Source: Harmothoe impar
Lineage: Eukaryota > Annelida > Polychaeta > Phyllodocida > Polynoidae
Assembly (NCBI GenBank): GCA_947462335.1
Contig: OX381705.1
Span: 32,945,570-33,009,569 of the forward strand
Length of the DNA stretch: 64,000 bases
Direction: 5' to 3'
The notes under the pieces were generated by a model. The model had not been told where the DNA came from. It made no database searches and saw only the letters and a program-made list of their open reading frames with translations. Positions 35,691-48,464 of this stretch are shown piece by piece. Each line of letters starts with the position of its first letter. The first letter of the stretch is position 1. Position numbers and translations under genes: made by a program.

Positions 35691-38620
35691 ACAGCGAACC
35701 CTAGCAAAAAAAACACAAAAACTGTAAGTCTAAATGTACCAGTTACATATCCAGTCAGGTTACCCTTAGTCTAGGCCTTCCTGGGTCAAGTTCACAAGAT
35801 TGGATCGCTTTTGCAGGACATTCTGGCAATCAGGACATTCTGGTGGCGGCGCTCTCTGAGAAAATATCAAGAGGCAGTGGCGCCTCCTGTCGGCAGATCA
35901 AAGATGTTGACCTTGACATTGAGCCGTCACCAAGGCGACGGCGTCGGCCGCCATGATGGTAGCCGTACCCGTAAAAGGACATCCACGTGGTCGGCACGCG
36001 TTGCGCGCAGCATGTGCGTGCCAGCAAATGGGGCCCTGATGGGGGCACTATAAGCCGCTGCAGCTGTTACAAGGAGGCACCGATGGGAGGATATTCAAGG
36101 TTAATCTTATAATGTATGGATATGGCACTTTTTACTTGAATAATCCAGCTATAATTGTAGTATTTGTACAGTATGCCACAACATGAGAATATCTACATGA
36201 ACGTATATTGCCATTACATTTATACCATTTTGCAATAATCTTGTCATTCTGTTTGTTTTCCTTGTGTTTGACCTGAATCACAAACATCTACTGGGACGGA
36301 ATAATTTGCTGAATGTTAAAACACGAATAAGCAGTGATTCATTAAAAAGCCCACTCAATAATGGTTAACATGTCATGGGATGCAATCACACCCCCCTTTA
36401 ATTGCCGGCAATTCCGTCTGATAAAACTATTGGATTAATCATGGTCGCTGTATTGATAACATTTTCTTTGGGATCGAGAAATTAACTGCAATGTTCCATG
36501 GACCAGGAAATGTAATATTCGAGAGTATTCAGATTCCTGAAAGACATGGTTAAGTCGGTAGAAAAATAAATTAGGGTGTCGGGTTCTGAATTCTAGAGCA
36601 GTTTGTTTTATCTGCAGGGTTTTATCGGCGCGTTGTTTGGCCACTAGAGATGGCCCACTATGAGGATAGGAGGATAGTGAACACAGTAGTGAGTGCTCTG
36701 CTGTTGGTGTGGGCGGACCAGCTGACGAAGGGGGAATACTAGGGGACAGTCAGGCTAGCCAAGATACAGTGGGACTCTCTACTCTTTACCCCTGCCTCCC
36801 ATCCCCTCCCGAGCCTCTCGAGCAGTTGGGAGCTGCTCCACATTTGCGTCGGTGGCAGACAGAACTCGTTTTTTCCCCAACTCCCACCATCTGTAGTCCC
36901 GCTGGAGGTTTGCTGGGATTTGATGGCCAACTCCCAGACCTCCCTCCCAAGCCAGGCGGAATGAAAAGAAAACAAGCAGCAGAGTGGCTGGAATACTCGC
37001 AGCCAATTTGGTTCCTTTGAAAATGTTGGACTGATAAGAGGGAGGGACTTATTGTTGTTTGTGGAAACGACAACATCCATACTTATGGCCTGAGAGCAGC
37101 TCCCGAGCAACCCAGAGCAAGCGGGAATAGCGTTATCGGGTTATTTTTAGTTCTACTACATGTACCACTCCGCTGAGATATCTCGGTGCTGAGGGGTTGA
37201 TTCTGAGAGTGCCATCCCTCACACAAAGTCATGATGCTATCAACTGTGTGCTGGCCTACTTCTAGGACGGCGCCTTCATTTAGAAATAGTCCCAGCCATA
37301 ACACGTCATTGTAAAGATCACCGACTTACTGTACCATCTTCGGTAGTGGCCTAGTAGGGTTGTGGTGAGGCCCTTACCCTTTTGCTGACGTATATATGTG
37401 CAGCACATGTCAGCATCAATGTATATACTTACTCATGGATCTTTCTTCTATTTTTTTTTAACACTCTCAACTTTAACATTGCCCTGAAGAAGTTCGGGTA
37501 TTGGCATGTCGGGTAACATAACTAACAATGGTTCAAGCATCTGTCTACCGATCTGTCTGTAAATACTTCACATGGTTCTGTTTTCTTTTTATGCATGTTG
37601 TTATGGGTTCGGTAGCCGTACTATGTAACAAGAACCGCTCCTCTTTCTTCTTACTTTGACCCGGCATGAACTGGGGCAGAAAAGCCATCCAAAAGCAAAT
37701 AGCTCACGAGGATAGGCAATTCATGGGTCTGGCAATTCCAATTTTGATGGCGTTGGCCTTTTCGCCAGGCTCGCAACCGAGAACGTGCCACGAGGCCGTG
37801 ACTGGGGAACAGAGGTTGGGCCAATATAACTCTACAAGCGCCTATACATGTAGCCCTCTACCAGCCAGCAGCCCTCGTCTTGCACCAAGATAAGGCCGGC
37901 CAAAGGCGAAGCCTCCAACCTCCTCTGCCAAGGAAGGTGTAAAATGCCAGCGTTGCCATGGAAACTAGATACCGGCCGACGATAACGGCACCCCGAGTCG
38001 GTATAACCCGGTTGCTGCATGGGGCCGCAGACGGCAGGATATGGGGTACGGCACAGTGGATGTGTGCTCGGCGTGTGTGGATGTGTGAGGGGGATGGGGG
38101 TGAACTTTGTGGGATAGGGGTGGCGTGAGGGTATACGGTGTCTGCCTGCATGTTGGAGTTTTGGGGGTGTCATCAAAGAACTCCCCAGAGCTGCTGGGGT
38201 CTGTGGAAACTGGGGTAGCCTTGGTATGCCGAGCATACACACATGAGAGCGCCACATGGACCCCCCCCCCCCAATGTCCCATACATATTGCACATGCACG
38301 TAGCGTCACTAGCGGGATGGGTAGTGTACATATTGCAGCCCCCTCCCCCCCCCCTGGAGGAGGGCCCGTTATAACCCCCCTGCTCCCAAACCGACATAAA
38401 CTGGCACGTGGCGTGCACCGCATGTCACGTGCACCGCTCCTTTATTACGTGTAGATGTGCCTACCACATGTCTGGTACCGGAAATAACCTATAGCCGACC
38501 CCCACCCCCCGACTATAACCCTGCTACCCCCACCCCATCGCCCCCCCCCCCCCTCACCACCACGCACACACTCCTCCGCTGAACACCTCGTCTCACCCTC
38601 ATGCATACAAACTTTATAAA
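35691..38620. other. GC-richer non-coding block
   Basis: Several open frames of 70-155 codons on both strands overlap each other here with no domain match, reflecting local GC. Long C runs occur at 38262-38273, 38345-38353 and 38542-38553. An X-box-like site is at 37952. Could hold untranslated exons or enhancers; I see no proof. Confidence 0.4.
37952..37965. promoter_or_regulatory. RFX X-box-like motif
   Basis: GTTGCCATGGAAAC fits the imperfect palindrome bound by RFX factors. Not next to a recognised gene; chance is possible. Confidence 0.3.
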
Positions 38621-39379
38621 ATGACGAACATAATACTCAGTACATGCACTTCATCCATTAGTAGCCACATACCTGTTTATAATAATGATTCCGATGATGA
38701 GAAACATCAAACATGTAGAATGACATAATACTAGAATGAGGTCATCGATAAATTATAAGACGATGATCAATATCGATTACCAGAATAGTCACTTAATACA
38801 CTTGTATACCAAATGTACATTGTGCATTCCAAATACCCCGGGAGGAATACTTATGTCCACACTTATGTCTGCAGAGGTTCCCTTTCACAACTTTAGGCGC
38901 CCATAACCTCAAGCTATAGCATCGATTATGAGCGTGTATAGAATACAGTATCAGCTATACGTTATAAAGTTACGGCCGATGCATTTGTAGTGACTAAGCG
39001 AATACATTATATCAGGTAGCAATAATGTCTTCCATCATTTAATATCAGACGACGTCGAGGGAAATGGGTCCTCCAAGGTAAAGACTCAATAATTAAATTG
39101 ATGTCATCAACTTTCCAGTGATATTTTTTTTAGCGGATACCACCTCTAGTTTTTGAGTACTGGCGCTATGAATATGTGTGGTTACTGTCCAATCTTATTA
39201 GCATAATTAGCATATTACCAAATATCCAAACGTTTTCAAATATTTGGTCACAGCTTTTGATCTAAAAATGCTGTTTTCAGGATAAAAATCGCAGTGGGAC
39301 TTTCTATCAATCAATCTTTTTAATTTTTTGATTTAGAGTGAAAAATGTTTCTATGTTTTCTCCAAAGATGGAATCTTCT

Positions 39380-39512
39380 AATGTGGCCTATGGTATTCTC
39401 CATAAAAAAGTATTATAGATAGGTTTTTGCTATATTTTGGTCCATTTTTGGCTTTACGGAGCCCCCAGGTGGCCAAAGTTGGTTCTAAAAATCCTGCACG
39501 GAGGGCCCTTTT
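39380..39512 (-). repeat. Dispersed AT-rich repeat, copy 2 (inverted)
   Basis: Minus-strand motifs GGGCCCTCCGTGCAGGATTT, CTTTGGCCACCTGGGGGCTCC and GGACCAAAATATAGC parallel 14948-15130 in order and spacing. The related region may extend left to about 39150. Confidence 0.6.
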
Positions 39513-40492
39513 CCCTTATTGATCCATCAGATTCTACAGTGTACACCAACACAAGTTCGATCAAATGTCGCCCGAAACTGTCCGTTATATACCATTGTTA
39601 AAATGAGAGCAAGAGCAAACTTCTTAGTCCGGGCTTCCTTAAATAGTCAATCACAAGGTTCCAAAATAAACTCCACTAATAACAATAGTAACATACCATT
39701 CGTTTGTTTACGTACTAATACCTTTTGCTAAAATATGACTAAATAAAACGTTATGATTGTACAATGTACTAGCTTTAATTTGGCCATGCGTAAATCGTAC
39801 CACACTGGCCAAGGTAAAGAGGATTCCTCATATTCCTTGCTGCTACAAGAGATAAAATAGGTTGGTACAACAGCCGGAAGCCGCCTCTACATTGCTTGGG
39901 CAGTTTACCCTGACCTTGTGACCCCGAGGTTGGTTGGCGTTCCGGGAGAGGCGCTGTAAATCTTGGACCTGTCACCCCTTACCACTCAGGTTCCCGTCAG
40001 CGGCTGTAGGGGGCGCGGTGAGCTGTATCACTTTCAGGTGGGCTACTCACTGCTCTCCAAGCATACCTGCTCAGTGATGCCTTCAGCGAGGGTTTATGGG
40101 GAATATCAAAGGTTCTGCATGGAGATGTTTTTTTCTTGCTGTGGGCCATATACTAGTAGACCGACACTGTATTGGTTTTATGTAGTATGAGGAAAAGTAC
40201 ATATATGTATTTCTATTTGTGTTGGTCTAATTACCAATATCTAGTATTAAAGCTCAACTATAAGACCACGTTCAAACTAAAGTATAGAATACTAATGTAT
40301 TGTAATAGACCTTGATCTGTGTTTGAGAGGGGTAGTACTGATGTCTGATCTCTGGGGAGCGTAAGCAAGCGGTAGCATCAAGTCTTGGCTACTAGTATAT
40401 ATACCCACTGCAAAACGACCTCTGGAAACTGTGATTGTGGTGAACCAACTATTAAAATGTGAGAAAAGGCCCGGAAACAGTGGCCCAGCTAA

Positions 40493-40625
40493 CAAAAATA
40501 CGTTATTCATTTAGTTTGCGTCAAAATAACGTTTTTAACGTTATATAACGTGTTGCCATAATAAGGAGCCATAGAGAAACGTTGTATGACTTTTTTGTTT
40601 GTTTATTAGGGTTCACTAGAAGAGA
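40493..40625. repeat. AACGTT-rich MITE-like repeat, copy 2 (inverted)
   Basis: Starts CAGCTAACAAAAATACGTTA and contains GTCAAAATAACGTTTTTAAC and AAGGAGCCATAGAG, the reverse complement of 35555-35690 with substitutions. Confidence 0.65.
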
Positions 40626-41315
40626 CTTACATGTTACATGAACAAGTCAATTGAACAAAGGCTGCCTGGAGGGAGTAGAGTCAGAATGTACGTACTCAAA
40701 GGCCAATCCCAGAATCACCAGTGCAAATGCAGTCTGTCAGCCCCCCCCCTCCCCCATTTGTTTACGTACTAGTACCTCTCTGACAGGAAGGTGTCAGCTG
40801 ATGTCTGAGAAAAAATAGGGGCTGTTAGCTTTAGGTTACATTCTGCACAAAACCGCCTCGGCCAATTTAAATTATGTTTTGGTTTCACACCGAAAAAGCA
40901 CAGACTTGTTAGCCTAGCAAGACTCTCTACTCAAAAGTTATCCGTTTGAAGACCAACTAGGCATTTGCCAGCCCTAAACCCGTCCATAATTGATTCATCA
41001 TTTTGCTTGGAGGTGACCTGTATATACTCCATGTTTATCATACAACATAACATACAACAGGCCTAGGGCAAAAATGTCCATGGCCCATCAGAATCTCTCC
41101 AGACACTTGCAAAAATATCATGAGATCATCAGTTCCTCCATTGAAATCATCAAGTCGAAGAGGGCTTGTAATGTGTGTACATGTGTGAGGGGGGATAGCA
41201 AATACTAATTAAATCCGATCCAACGGTTCTAGCTTTTCAGACCGTTATCTCAATCTTATTTGCCCTATTCCAAATTGCCAAAGATATCATAGCTATTTGC
41301 TGTGCTAATAATTAT

Positions 41316-41690
41316 GGGTGGGGGCACTCTGCCATGTATTGGATAACCACTGTGGTATGACTACGAAAAGCGGTGGCAGTGAATTTCCATTAGATCCTGA
41401 AAGGGGGGGCAGTCAGATGTCATCAAGGCCCTAATAAGAAGGGCGGTTAAAATCATATCACTAAATTGAGCAAGTTTTCTTGCTGAAAGAGAATAAAATT
41501 GTATTTGTACACAATTCAGGGAGACCTAAACTTGTACTAGATCATCAAATCTCTTAATCTTTGAAAAGTGGGGCAGTCAAATCTCCCATCCTCTAAAATG
41601 TAGGGCGGTCAAATTTCCCAACCTCTGACGGCAGTTGTTATCTACCCTCAAAGACTCAGTGACCCCCCCCCCCCGGATGTAGGGCCCTAC
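41316..41690 (-). mobile_element. MITE-like element, degraded copy (inverted relative to 53091-53582)
   Basis: Left part has GGGGCACTCTGCCATGTATT, TGGATAACCACTG and AAGCGGTGGCAGTG. Right part has GACGGCAGTTG, TACCCTCAAAGACTCAGTGA and a C run. These match, in reverse order and strand, the element at 53091-53582. Interior units of the form GGGCGGTCAAAT repeat. Its terminal repeats have decayed. Confidence 0.65.
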
Positions 41691-42420
41691 GCGTACACCG
41701 GTAATCATAATTGCAATTATACCACAGGAAATATGACCATAGTGTTAATGTTTTAAATGCTTATTCTATTATTTGTAATCATACTGAGAGGTAGTTCATA
41801 TCGCCTATGGAGTAGAAACTGCATGTAATGTTAGATCAACTATTTTGCCATGAGTAATCATATTATTTATGATTTATTTACTGAGTAGTCAGCCCGCAAG
41901 TATACCAAATGGGTGGTCATCGTGGTGTTTTACTATAATTATTGGATCCCATATCCCCAGTAATTCCAATGACACAAAGGCACCTCTACTGACACTTGGT
42001 GGCCAAATCTTATTTGAGAATAACATTTCTTTCCAATTGAAAAAGTTTTTCCACAAGAACTTCACAGTTTATACACCATTTAATATGTTACATGTACAAA
42101 GGTGACCAAACACACCCGATACGATTGTATGCCATCCAGTAAACGTGTATACATATAAAACCCTATTGAATCTACCGGTAGGGGGTGATTCATTTAGTAT
42201 GTCACGCTTTTTTTGGCCATTTTGAACCCCCCCCCCCAGCCCCAAGTCACACTTTGTCACACTTTCCCAAACACCCCCTAGAAAAGTATGTCACAAATCT
42301 GCTGACACCCCCCCCCCCTAGTACTGTATCATATAAAAGACCATACACATATTGTGATAAGTAGTGCAATAAGGCCTATCATTATTTTGAATATAAATTG
42401 TAACCCAGATTTAATACAAT

Positions 42421-42617
42421 TACCGTAACGTCGTGTTTAAGCGCCCCGGCGCTTATAACTTTGGAGGGGTCTTTAACCCCGGCGCTTATACAAGACAGGC
42501 GCTTATTCAAGATCCAGTTTTAGTGCTTAAGAGTAATTTCAAGACCCTCATACCCCTGGCGCTTATACAAGACCGGCGCTTATTCAATACCCGGCGCTTA
42601 AACGCGACGGTACGGTA
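42421..42617. mobile_element. 197-bp MITE rich in GGCGCTTA
   Basis: 25-bp terminal repeats (42421-42445 and 42593-42617; two mismatches) of the form TACCGTAACGTCG...TTAAGCGCC. About six GGCGCTTA(T/A) units lie in the interior. TA at each edge fits a TA target site, though this is too short to prove. Confidence 0.75.
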
Positions 42618-42744
42618 GATTGGTACTAAAGTATTGAAAATATGACATCAGATATCGGTCAAATCCTTCAAGTCCTCCTAGACAGGAAAAAAGCAGATTT
42701 TATCGACTAGAACCCTTTCAGATTACAACTGTTCAAAGAGGCAT

Positions 42745-42951
42745 TAACCCTTTAAGGCCGACCAAAAAAGATATTTCCTGGTGATAGGGGCGAGACATTT
42801 TCACAGGAACTTTCCAAGGGCCGAGCCTTTGCTGATTCTCATAGAGTTATGTTGATTATAGTCGATGCTCGGCCAGCCATAGCATCGACTATAGTTGATG
42901 CTTGGCCAGCCATGGCATCAGCTATAGTCGATGCTCGGCCTTAAAGGGTTA
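42745..42951. mobile_element. 207-bp MITE with TTAA ends (piggyBac-type)
   Basis: 17-bp perfect terminal repeats TAACCCTTTAAGGCCGA (42745-42761) and its complement (42935-42951). With the neighbouring base each side shows TTAA, then CCC inward, as in piggyBac-superfamily ends. The interior is a tandem/palindromic array of GTCGATGCTCGGCCAGCCAT units. No coding capacity. Confidence 0.75.
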
Positions 42952-43109
42952 ACAAAATCACACAAATATCGGTAGCACAATAGATTTTTGTGGCCTCTAT
43001 CCATGGATTCTTGTCTGTTTTCACAGGAATATAAGGTGTGCTGGAACTGCTTCCTGAGGAAGGGGCCTCAATTTTATTTCAACATGGGTGTGCGGTTGGC
43101 CCTCCAGCT

Positions 43110-43405
43110 ACCCTTTTCCTTGGCGAGGGAGAAAAGTGACCCCTAGTGCAGTGTCTAGGTTTAAGAAGATTCTCTGAGGAGTGAGCCTTGGTAAAAGGCA
43201 TTTTAGTCAAAAGTGACCTTGATTCCAAGTTATTTTGGTGAGAACTCCAAAGTGACCTTTGTTTTGACAAGTTTTGTTGAAATCTCCAAAAAGTGACCCT
43301 TGGTGAGGGAGGTTTTGGTGAAAATTGACCCTTGGTGATGGGGATTCTGGTGAAAAGTGATACTTGGTAAGGGGATTCTTGTGGAAAGCGGACCCTTGGT
43401 AGGCC
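43110..43405. repeat. Degenerate tandem array, unit about 35-40 bp
   Basis: Repeated GTGACCCTTGGTGAGGG and TTTTGGTGAAAA blocks with indels, inside the composite element at 42179-43749. Confidence 0.6.
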
Positions 43406-43970
43406 CTAAGGGGGATAATTGCTCAAAATGTAACCTTGCCAGCCACACACCCATCTATATAATATATACAACCCCCGGGCACTGCTATCATTTCCTCTCA
43501 TGTTGGAAGACCTAGCTGTGGTACCCACATACTGTTACAAGTAGCACACATGAGGTTATGATGCTGCTTAGTGGCAATGCATATACAGCAGTGCAGCATT
43601 TATTTAATATTATGGTTTTAAAAAAATCTGAAAGGGTGACCTCACACAATCCTATATACCCCTCCACCCCCTTGTCACACTTTGTCACAGAAAAAAAATA
43701 CCCCCCCCCCCACCCCTTCGGGCGTGACATACTTAATGGATCGCCCCTAGCATGTTAAACCTGGCAAGGTCGACAAAGCTTCCCGAAAAAAGGTCCCACG
43801 TAATGTGTATGTACCATAGAAGGCTAGATGTGTCAGCGATGCTGCTGCATATGTCGGTATTGATAATAATGATAATTTAAGGGTAACATTAACCTGGAGT
43901 GGTTTTCTGTGTTTTATTTTGTTTTTATTTTACAAAAACTGACATTGAGACCACAGTAGTACCCCACTGC

Positions 43971-44340
43971 AGCCCGACCGTCCCCGTGGGGAAGGTGTGA
44001 ATGGCAGGGTACCCACTGGGGCGGGGCTTAAAGGTGTGGCGGCTGCTGTGTGACTGCTTTAAGGTGGGCCCCATTCATTGAAGAGCTGCCTCCTCCATTG
44101 AGCTGCTCTGTGCTGCTCCGTAGCTGATGTGTCCAATGAGAGAGGGGTGTGTAGGCAGTGTGTCTCTGCTCCTAGTCCTGCAGCAACCTCCTCCTGTCCT
44201 CAGCCGCTCTGCGCCACACCTACATTCCAGGTGACTTTGTCAAACGGCTCACAGGTGCTCACTGTGTCTCTTTCTCCTGAGCTGCAGTGGTGACAACGTC
44301 TGCTTACTAACCGAGGGGTTCAGCACTAGATTTCGTCCGT
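43971..44340. other. GC-rich, unique block that could be an untranslated first exon
   Basis: Markedly richer in CTG/CAG and GC than its flanks, without repeats. It contains CCAG|GTGACT (44229), which could be a donor. The frame starting at 44339 has no recognisable domain. Nature unproven. Confidence 0.25.
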
Positions 44341-46321
44341 GGAATATGTGGTTATCATGCCAACCTCAGACTACATCTTGGAGGCTTGCGGTATTGACAA
44401 TACTTGTGGTTTAGATATTTTGGACTTAGACCGTATTTCCAAGGAGAAAATAAGACCGATAGTGATGATAGGGCTATACCTTCCGCCCACACATGGAGGA
44501 TCCACATGCCAAGGTGTGAACTCCATAAGGATCGTGTTTACATGGACTGCGCTCCCCGGGCTGTACTCCTAGCTTACGGATATGGCCATCTCATGTATCT
44601 CCATGTTATTCACATCCCACTATCAAGAATCATTCGTGTGTTTGCCTACACAACATACATTAGTTACCCTTGTATTCCCAATCCGTATGTCGCTTATAAC
44701 ACCCGCACTCCCAGCCATTGACATATTGCTGCTTATTCCGCATGCAGCATCAATGCGCTGCATTTGGTTAAAAAATTCTACACATACATCTGTGCTATAC
44801 ACCTCTACTTTAATATCATTTATCCATCCACGTGTAAACAAAATAATACAGATTACCTTTGCAGAGGTCCGTCATTAATAGTGTAGACACTCTTGCAAAT
44901 GAATGAAATGTGCTTATAATATTATAATTGGTCAAACTCGTCCATAGCGACCAGTTTGCTTGATTTAGAGTTCTCCCGATCAATTTCAATTACGTTTATC
45001 GATGAAAAATTATCTAGACCATCCCCAGCATTCTCCAAACATGCGTTTAGCGTCATAACAGATTACCAAAACTAATTGTCCCATTTTAAAAACAATGACT
45101 GTTCAGATCCTAAAGTGTTTAGAAAAATACGTGTGTTTAAGTTCTAAAGTGTTAGGATTACCATCCTGTTTATAGGCTATATCATATGTTTAATTGGGGT
45201 TAGGCGATAACATCAAACTTCTCCTCATGACCTTCCATAATACATTTGTAATATATTAGGTTGCAAATCAAGCAAATTCAGGTATTGCTGTAAACGAGAG
45301 CACAATTGTGAAAGTTATTTAATTGAATTCATAGGCAGATGGGGGAAAACGCGCCTTCATGGGGGATATTTAGTAGTACCGGTATTTTTGATCACCAGAG
45401 GGCATAGGGATGGCAAAAAGAGTGAGAAATAGGCCAAAGAATGTCCCATGGTACTTCTTGATGCAGAACGTGATAGTCTTCCTACAATTATTCCATCTAT
45501 AGTGCTAATATTCTATATTTGGAACGTTTGGCACATTAGTACTTTCTGGTTGTCATGGAAACCATTTCATTACTCTAAATGTGTCATATCGCTCCTAACC
45601 TCGTAGACTTTTCATCAGTTGCTCAAAACTAAAAGCACACTAGTAGCCAGGAAATTCATCCTAGAACCATTGTTCTTACTAATCTATATTAGTATGTATA
45701 CTACATGACATGAGGGGATACAATGCATTTTAGAGCGTATTTATCGTTATGATCAGTTATAAAGTCTCGAGCAGCGCTTGCGACAAATTTCTCACCGGCC
45801 TTGCCCCATATATACTTAGATAATATACTTATTGGCTTCTGGGATTTCAACACGATTCAGATCTTCCATAGAAACTGACCTTTGTGCCTTAAACGTTTAG
45901 CATATGGGTAAATGAAAACCACATGATTTCCACAACACGTTCAATTTCTAAACGTCACTAGGATAGTTGTTAAACCATCGTTAGCCATGCCTGATATGAA
46001 CAACAAAGCTTGATATACAATCCTAAGACGAGGCAGCAGTGTTGTATATGACAATATCAGTATCTCACTTCATATATTATGATATATTCACCATACTGAC
46101 TCATTAAGTCGACCATTTCTCATAAATGGTGCATAAGTCTGCATCAAACATTCACCTGCAGCTTTCAGCCTTCTGCATGACAAATAGTTCACCCTACCTA
46201 CACTGACAACAGACTCGTCAACTCTTGCACAAAGTCATCGAATTGAAGACGTCGGGGTTATGACACATGACATATCCCAGCCATAAACCTGTCCAAATCG
46301 ATTAATCATTTTGCCTATATG
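44341..46321. other. Non-coding AT-rich stretch
   Basis: No exon, RNA gene or inverted repeat recognised apart from an X-box-like motif at 45549. Confidence 0.45.
45549..45562. promoter_or_regulatory. RFX X-box-like motif
   Basis: GTTGTCATGGAAAC fits the RFX palindrome. No gene is recognised nearby, so function is uncertain. Confidence 0.3.
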
Positions 46322-47493
46322 CACAGAGAGAAGAGAAGGAGTCAAATCTGGGAAAAGAGAGTAAAGATGGGAGTCATACAAGCTGGACTCTAATGTGACT
46401 CTAACATGACTCCCTAGACATAAGTTCTAAGGAGTTATATCTATTTGACTCCTGTGGGGCAGGAGTCACAGGCCAGTGGACTACATTGGGGGAGTCACAG
46501 GGGTCATTCGGGAGTCACAGTCAGCCGACTCCACATACATGCATAGTGTACATCATGTATGCAACTAGGTGCATAGAGAAAAGAAATGGAATCAAACCAA
46601 TGAACATAGACTCAAGACAGGAGTCAGTGGAGCTGGACCCTATAGTGATTCTCATTGGATGGGAGCCTAGGCTATCGCTTTTCTGATCATGTTAGAGTCT
46701 TGGAGTCGGTGCTGATTGATTCCAATAGGAGGGGAGTCAACTCTTGACTCTAAAAGTTGTATGTTCCATGTAACACTAGTTCGGAATTCTTCCACTAGAG
46801 GTCCTTATGATATGATTCCCAGAGTTTTCCTTAGTACAGTGCCTTTCATATATGGTTTTAAATCAACCCTATTTGTATGATTACGTCAGTACTGAGTAGT
46901 ACTCATACTATTAAATAGTGGGAATGTTTGATGGACTAAAGAAATATGTGTTTAATTATGTGAAATAGGCCAGAATAAGGTACTGTGGAAGCATAGACAC
47001 CATTTCTTTGGGTATACATTTAGGCTAAAGCATTGCAACAGTTTCCTCTATGTATAGATCAAAACCTTGATGACTGAGATAAATAAAGATGGGTTATCTT
47101 AGCATCTTTAAATCTGGTAGATTCCTGCCATTTAAATTGATGTAAATGAGAAAGGAGCTGTTATAATCTTGCATGTGGAGCCAACCCCTAAAGGAGTCAA
47201 ATTGATATAGAGTCAAATTATCTTGACTGTCTTGCAATGTATGGAATCGAATCTGTTTGACTCTCTTTAATGGAGAGTCACATGAGTTTGACTCTGGTCA
47301 GAAGAGAGTCAGACCTGTCTGACTCTGATTCTGAATGGAGTCTGGTGAGTTTGACTCTCTTTGTAAAGGGAGTCAAATCCATTTGACTCCATAATTTTAG
47401 AGAGTAATTTAGAGAGTCATTATAGAGTCATCTGAGTGATAGCCCTGTGACTCCCACGCGGGAGTCACTGTGACTCTATCACTTCTCTCTGTG
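46322..47493. mobile_element. 1.17-kb element with 23-bp terminal inverted repeats and GAGTC subterminal repeats
   Basis: Ends 46322-46344 and 47471-47493 share CACAGAGAGAAG...AGTCA (three mismatches of 23). Dozens of GAGTC/GACTC motifs crowd the outer 350-450 bp at both ends while the middle (46760-47160) has few. A second copy of the left end starts near 46572. There is no long coding frame. Dense subterminal hexamers next to inverted ends are typical of non-autonomous DNA transposons such as hAT-like or fold-back types; the superfamily is unknown. Confidence 0.7.
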
Positions 47494-48464
47494 TGTGGTC
47501 ATACTCTAATAAACAAAAATACCTGGGGAATAGATTGACTAATTCCTACGTTGATATCAAACTGAGTATTATACTACCTATCCGTGACATAGGGGATTTT
47601 TAAGTATCTATTGAGAAAATAACATGATGTAAAAGATGCATGATTTTGGCAAGATTAAGAAAAAGGATTGATAGCGGTATAAACACCTCTTTTGTTTTCT
47701 ACTTTCATTGTTATGATACACACACAAGCCTACAGTCTATAGATTAAGGGTAGCCTACCACCAGTACATCTGGTGTTACAGAAGGTGAACTCCTAATGAC
47801 AGGATCGAGTGTATGAAACTATAGGCCTATCACCTCCACCAGTATCATATTAATACTAATGGACGAAATGTTCTTGCTCTTTTAATTTGTTCGTTTTATG
47901 CCATGGAGCTGGTTCCAGCAGATGACAATATTTGCTTTTTCACTGATAGGCCTCTACCTGTGGGTATTGTGAGTGGGTTCTACCCGGGCAATGATTATGT
48001 TACCCTCTAGGATAGGGTATCATAGAATAGTTTTGAGAACAACACTTGAGGAATGTGATACAGCCAGCTGCGACGGAGCATGTGAGTATAAAATATTCTC
48101 TCACTGTTTATATAACTCACATTGTTTGAAGGGATTGATATTGTGTATAATAATACTAGTATATACTTTTGTTGACCATACCAAATGTCAAGATAAATTA
48201 TCTGCATACTTGTATGTCTAAGCTGTGGCACTGTTTTTCTTCCATACCGTGGGGTACTGATTTCAATTAACCCAATTATTAGAATGGCGGTATGTCAAAA
48301 GAACGGTCATATTTAGCTTCGCACTAGTAGCCCTATGAACCAGATTCACTTATGTTAGCAAAGAAATTGCCACAGTTATATTATTATCAATGGGTACCTT
48401 TTGACTCCCTGGTGCCCAAACTGTCACAGTGGAGAACCCATCCAAAGTATCCGTCTATTTAACC
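47494..48464. other. Non-coding stretch
   Basis: AT-rich, no exon, RNA gene or repeat structure recognised. Confidence 0.45.

Larger units (their letters stand above)
38621..41315. other. Non-coding, repeat-bearing stretch
   Basis: AT-rich sequence with two dispersed repeat copies (39380-39512 and 40493-40625) and a C-rich run at 40741-40755. No coding exon recognised. Confidence 0.5.
42179..43749. mobile_element. 1.57-kb composite element bounded by matching ends
   Basis: Left end 42179-42207 (GATTCATTTAGTATGTCACG) and right end 43722-43749 (CGTGACATACTTAATGGATC) form imperfect inverted repeats. Both continue into C/G runs and a TCACACTTTGTCACA block. Inside lie two complete MITEs and a tandem array, so it is either a nested composite or two separate copies of one repeat that happen to bracket the others. 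No transposase frame was seen. Confidence 0.5.

Noticed and set aside
36709..37110. 103-codon + frame and overlapping 123-codon - frame
   Set aside because: They overlap on opposite strands in GC-rich DNA with no domain, splice or codon support.
37832..38454. Overlapping frames of 97-155 codons on both strands
   Set aside because: Compositional frames spanning long C runs; low-complexity Pro/Thr/His peptides.
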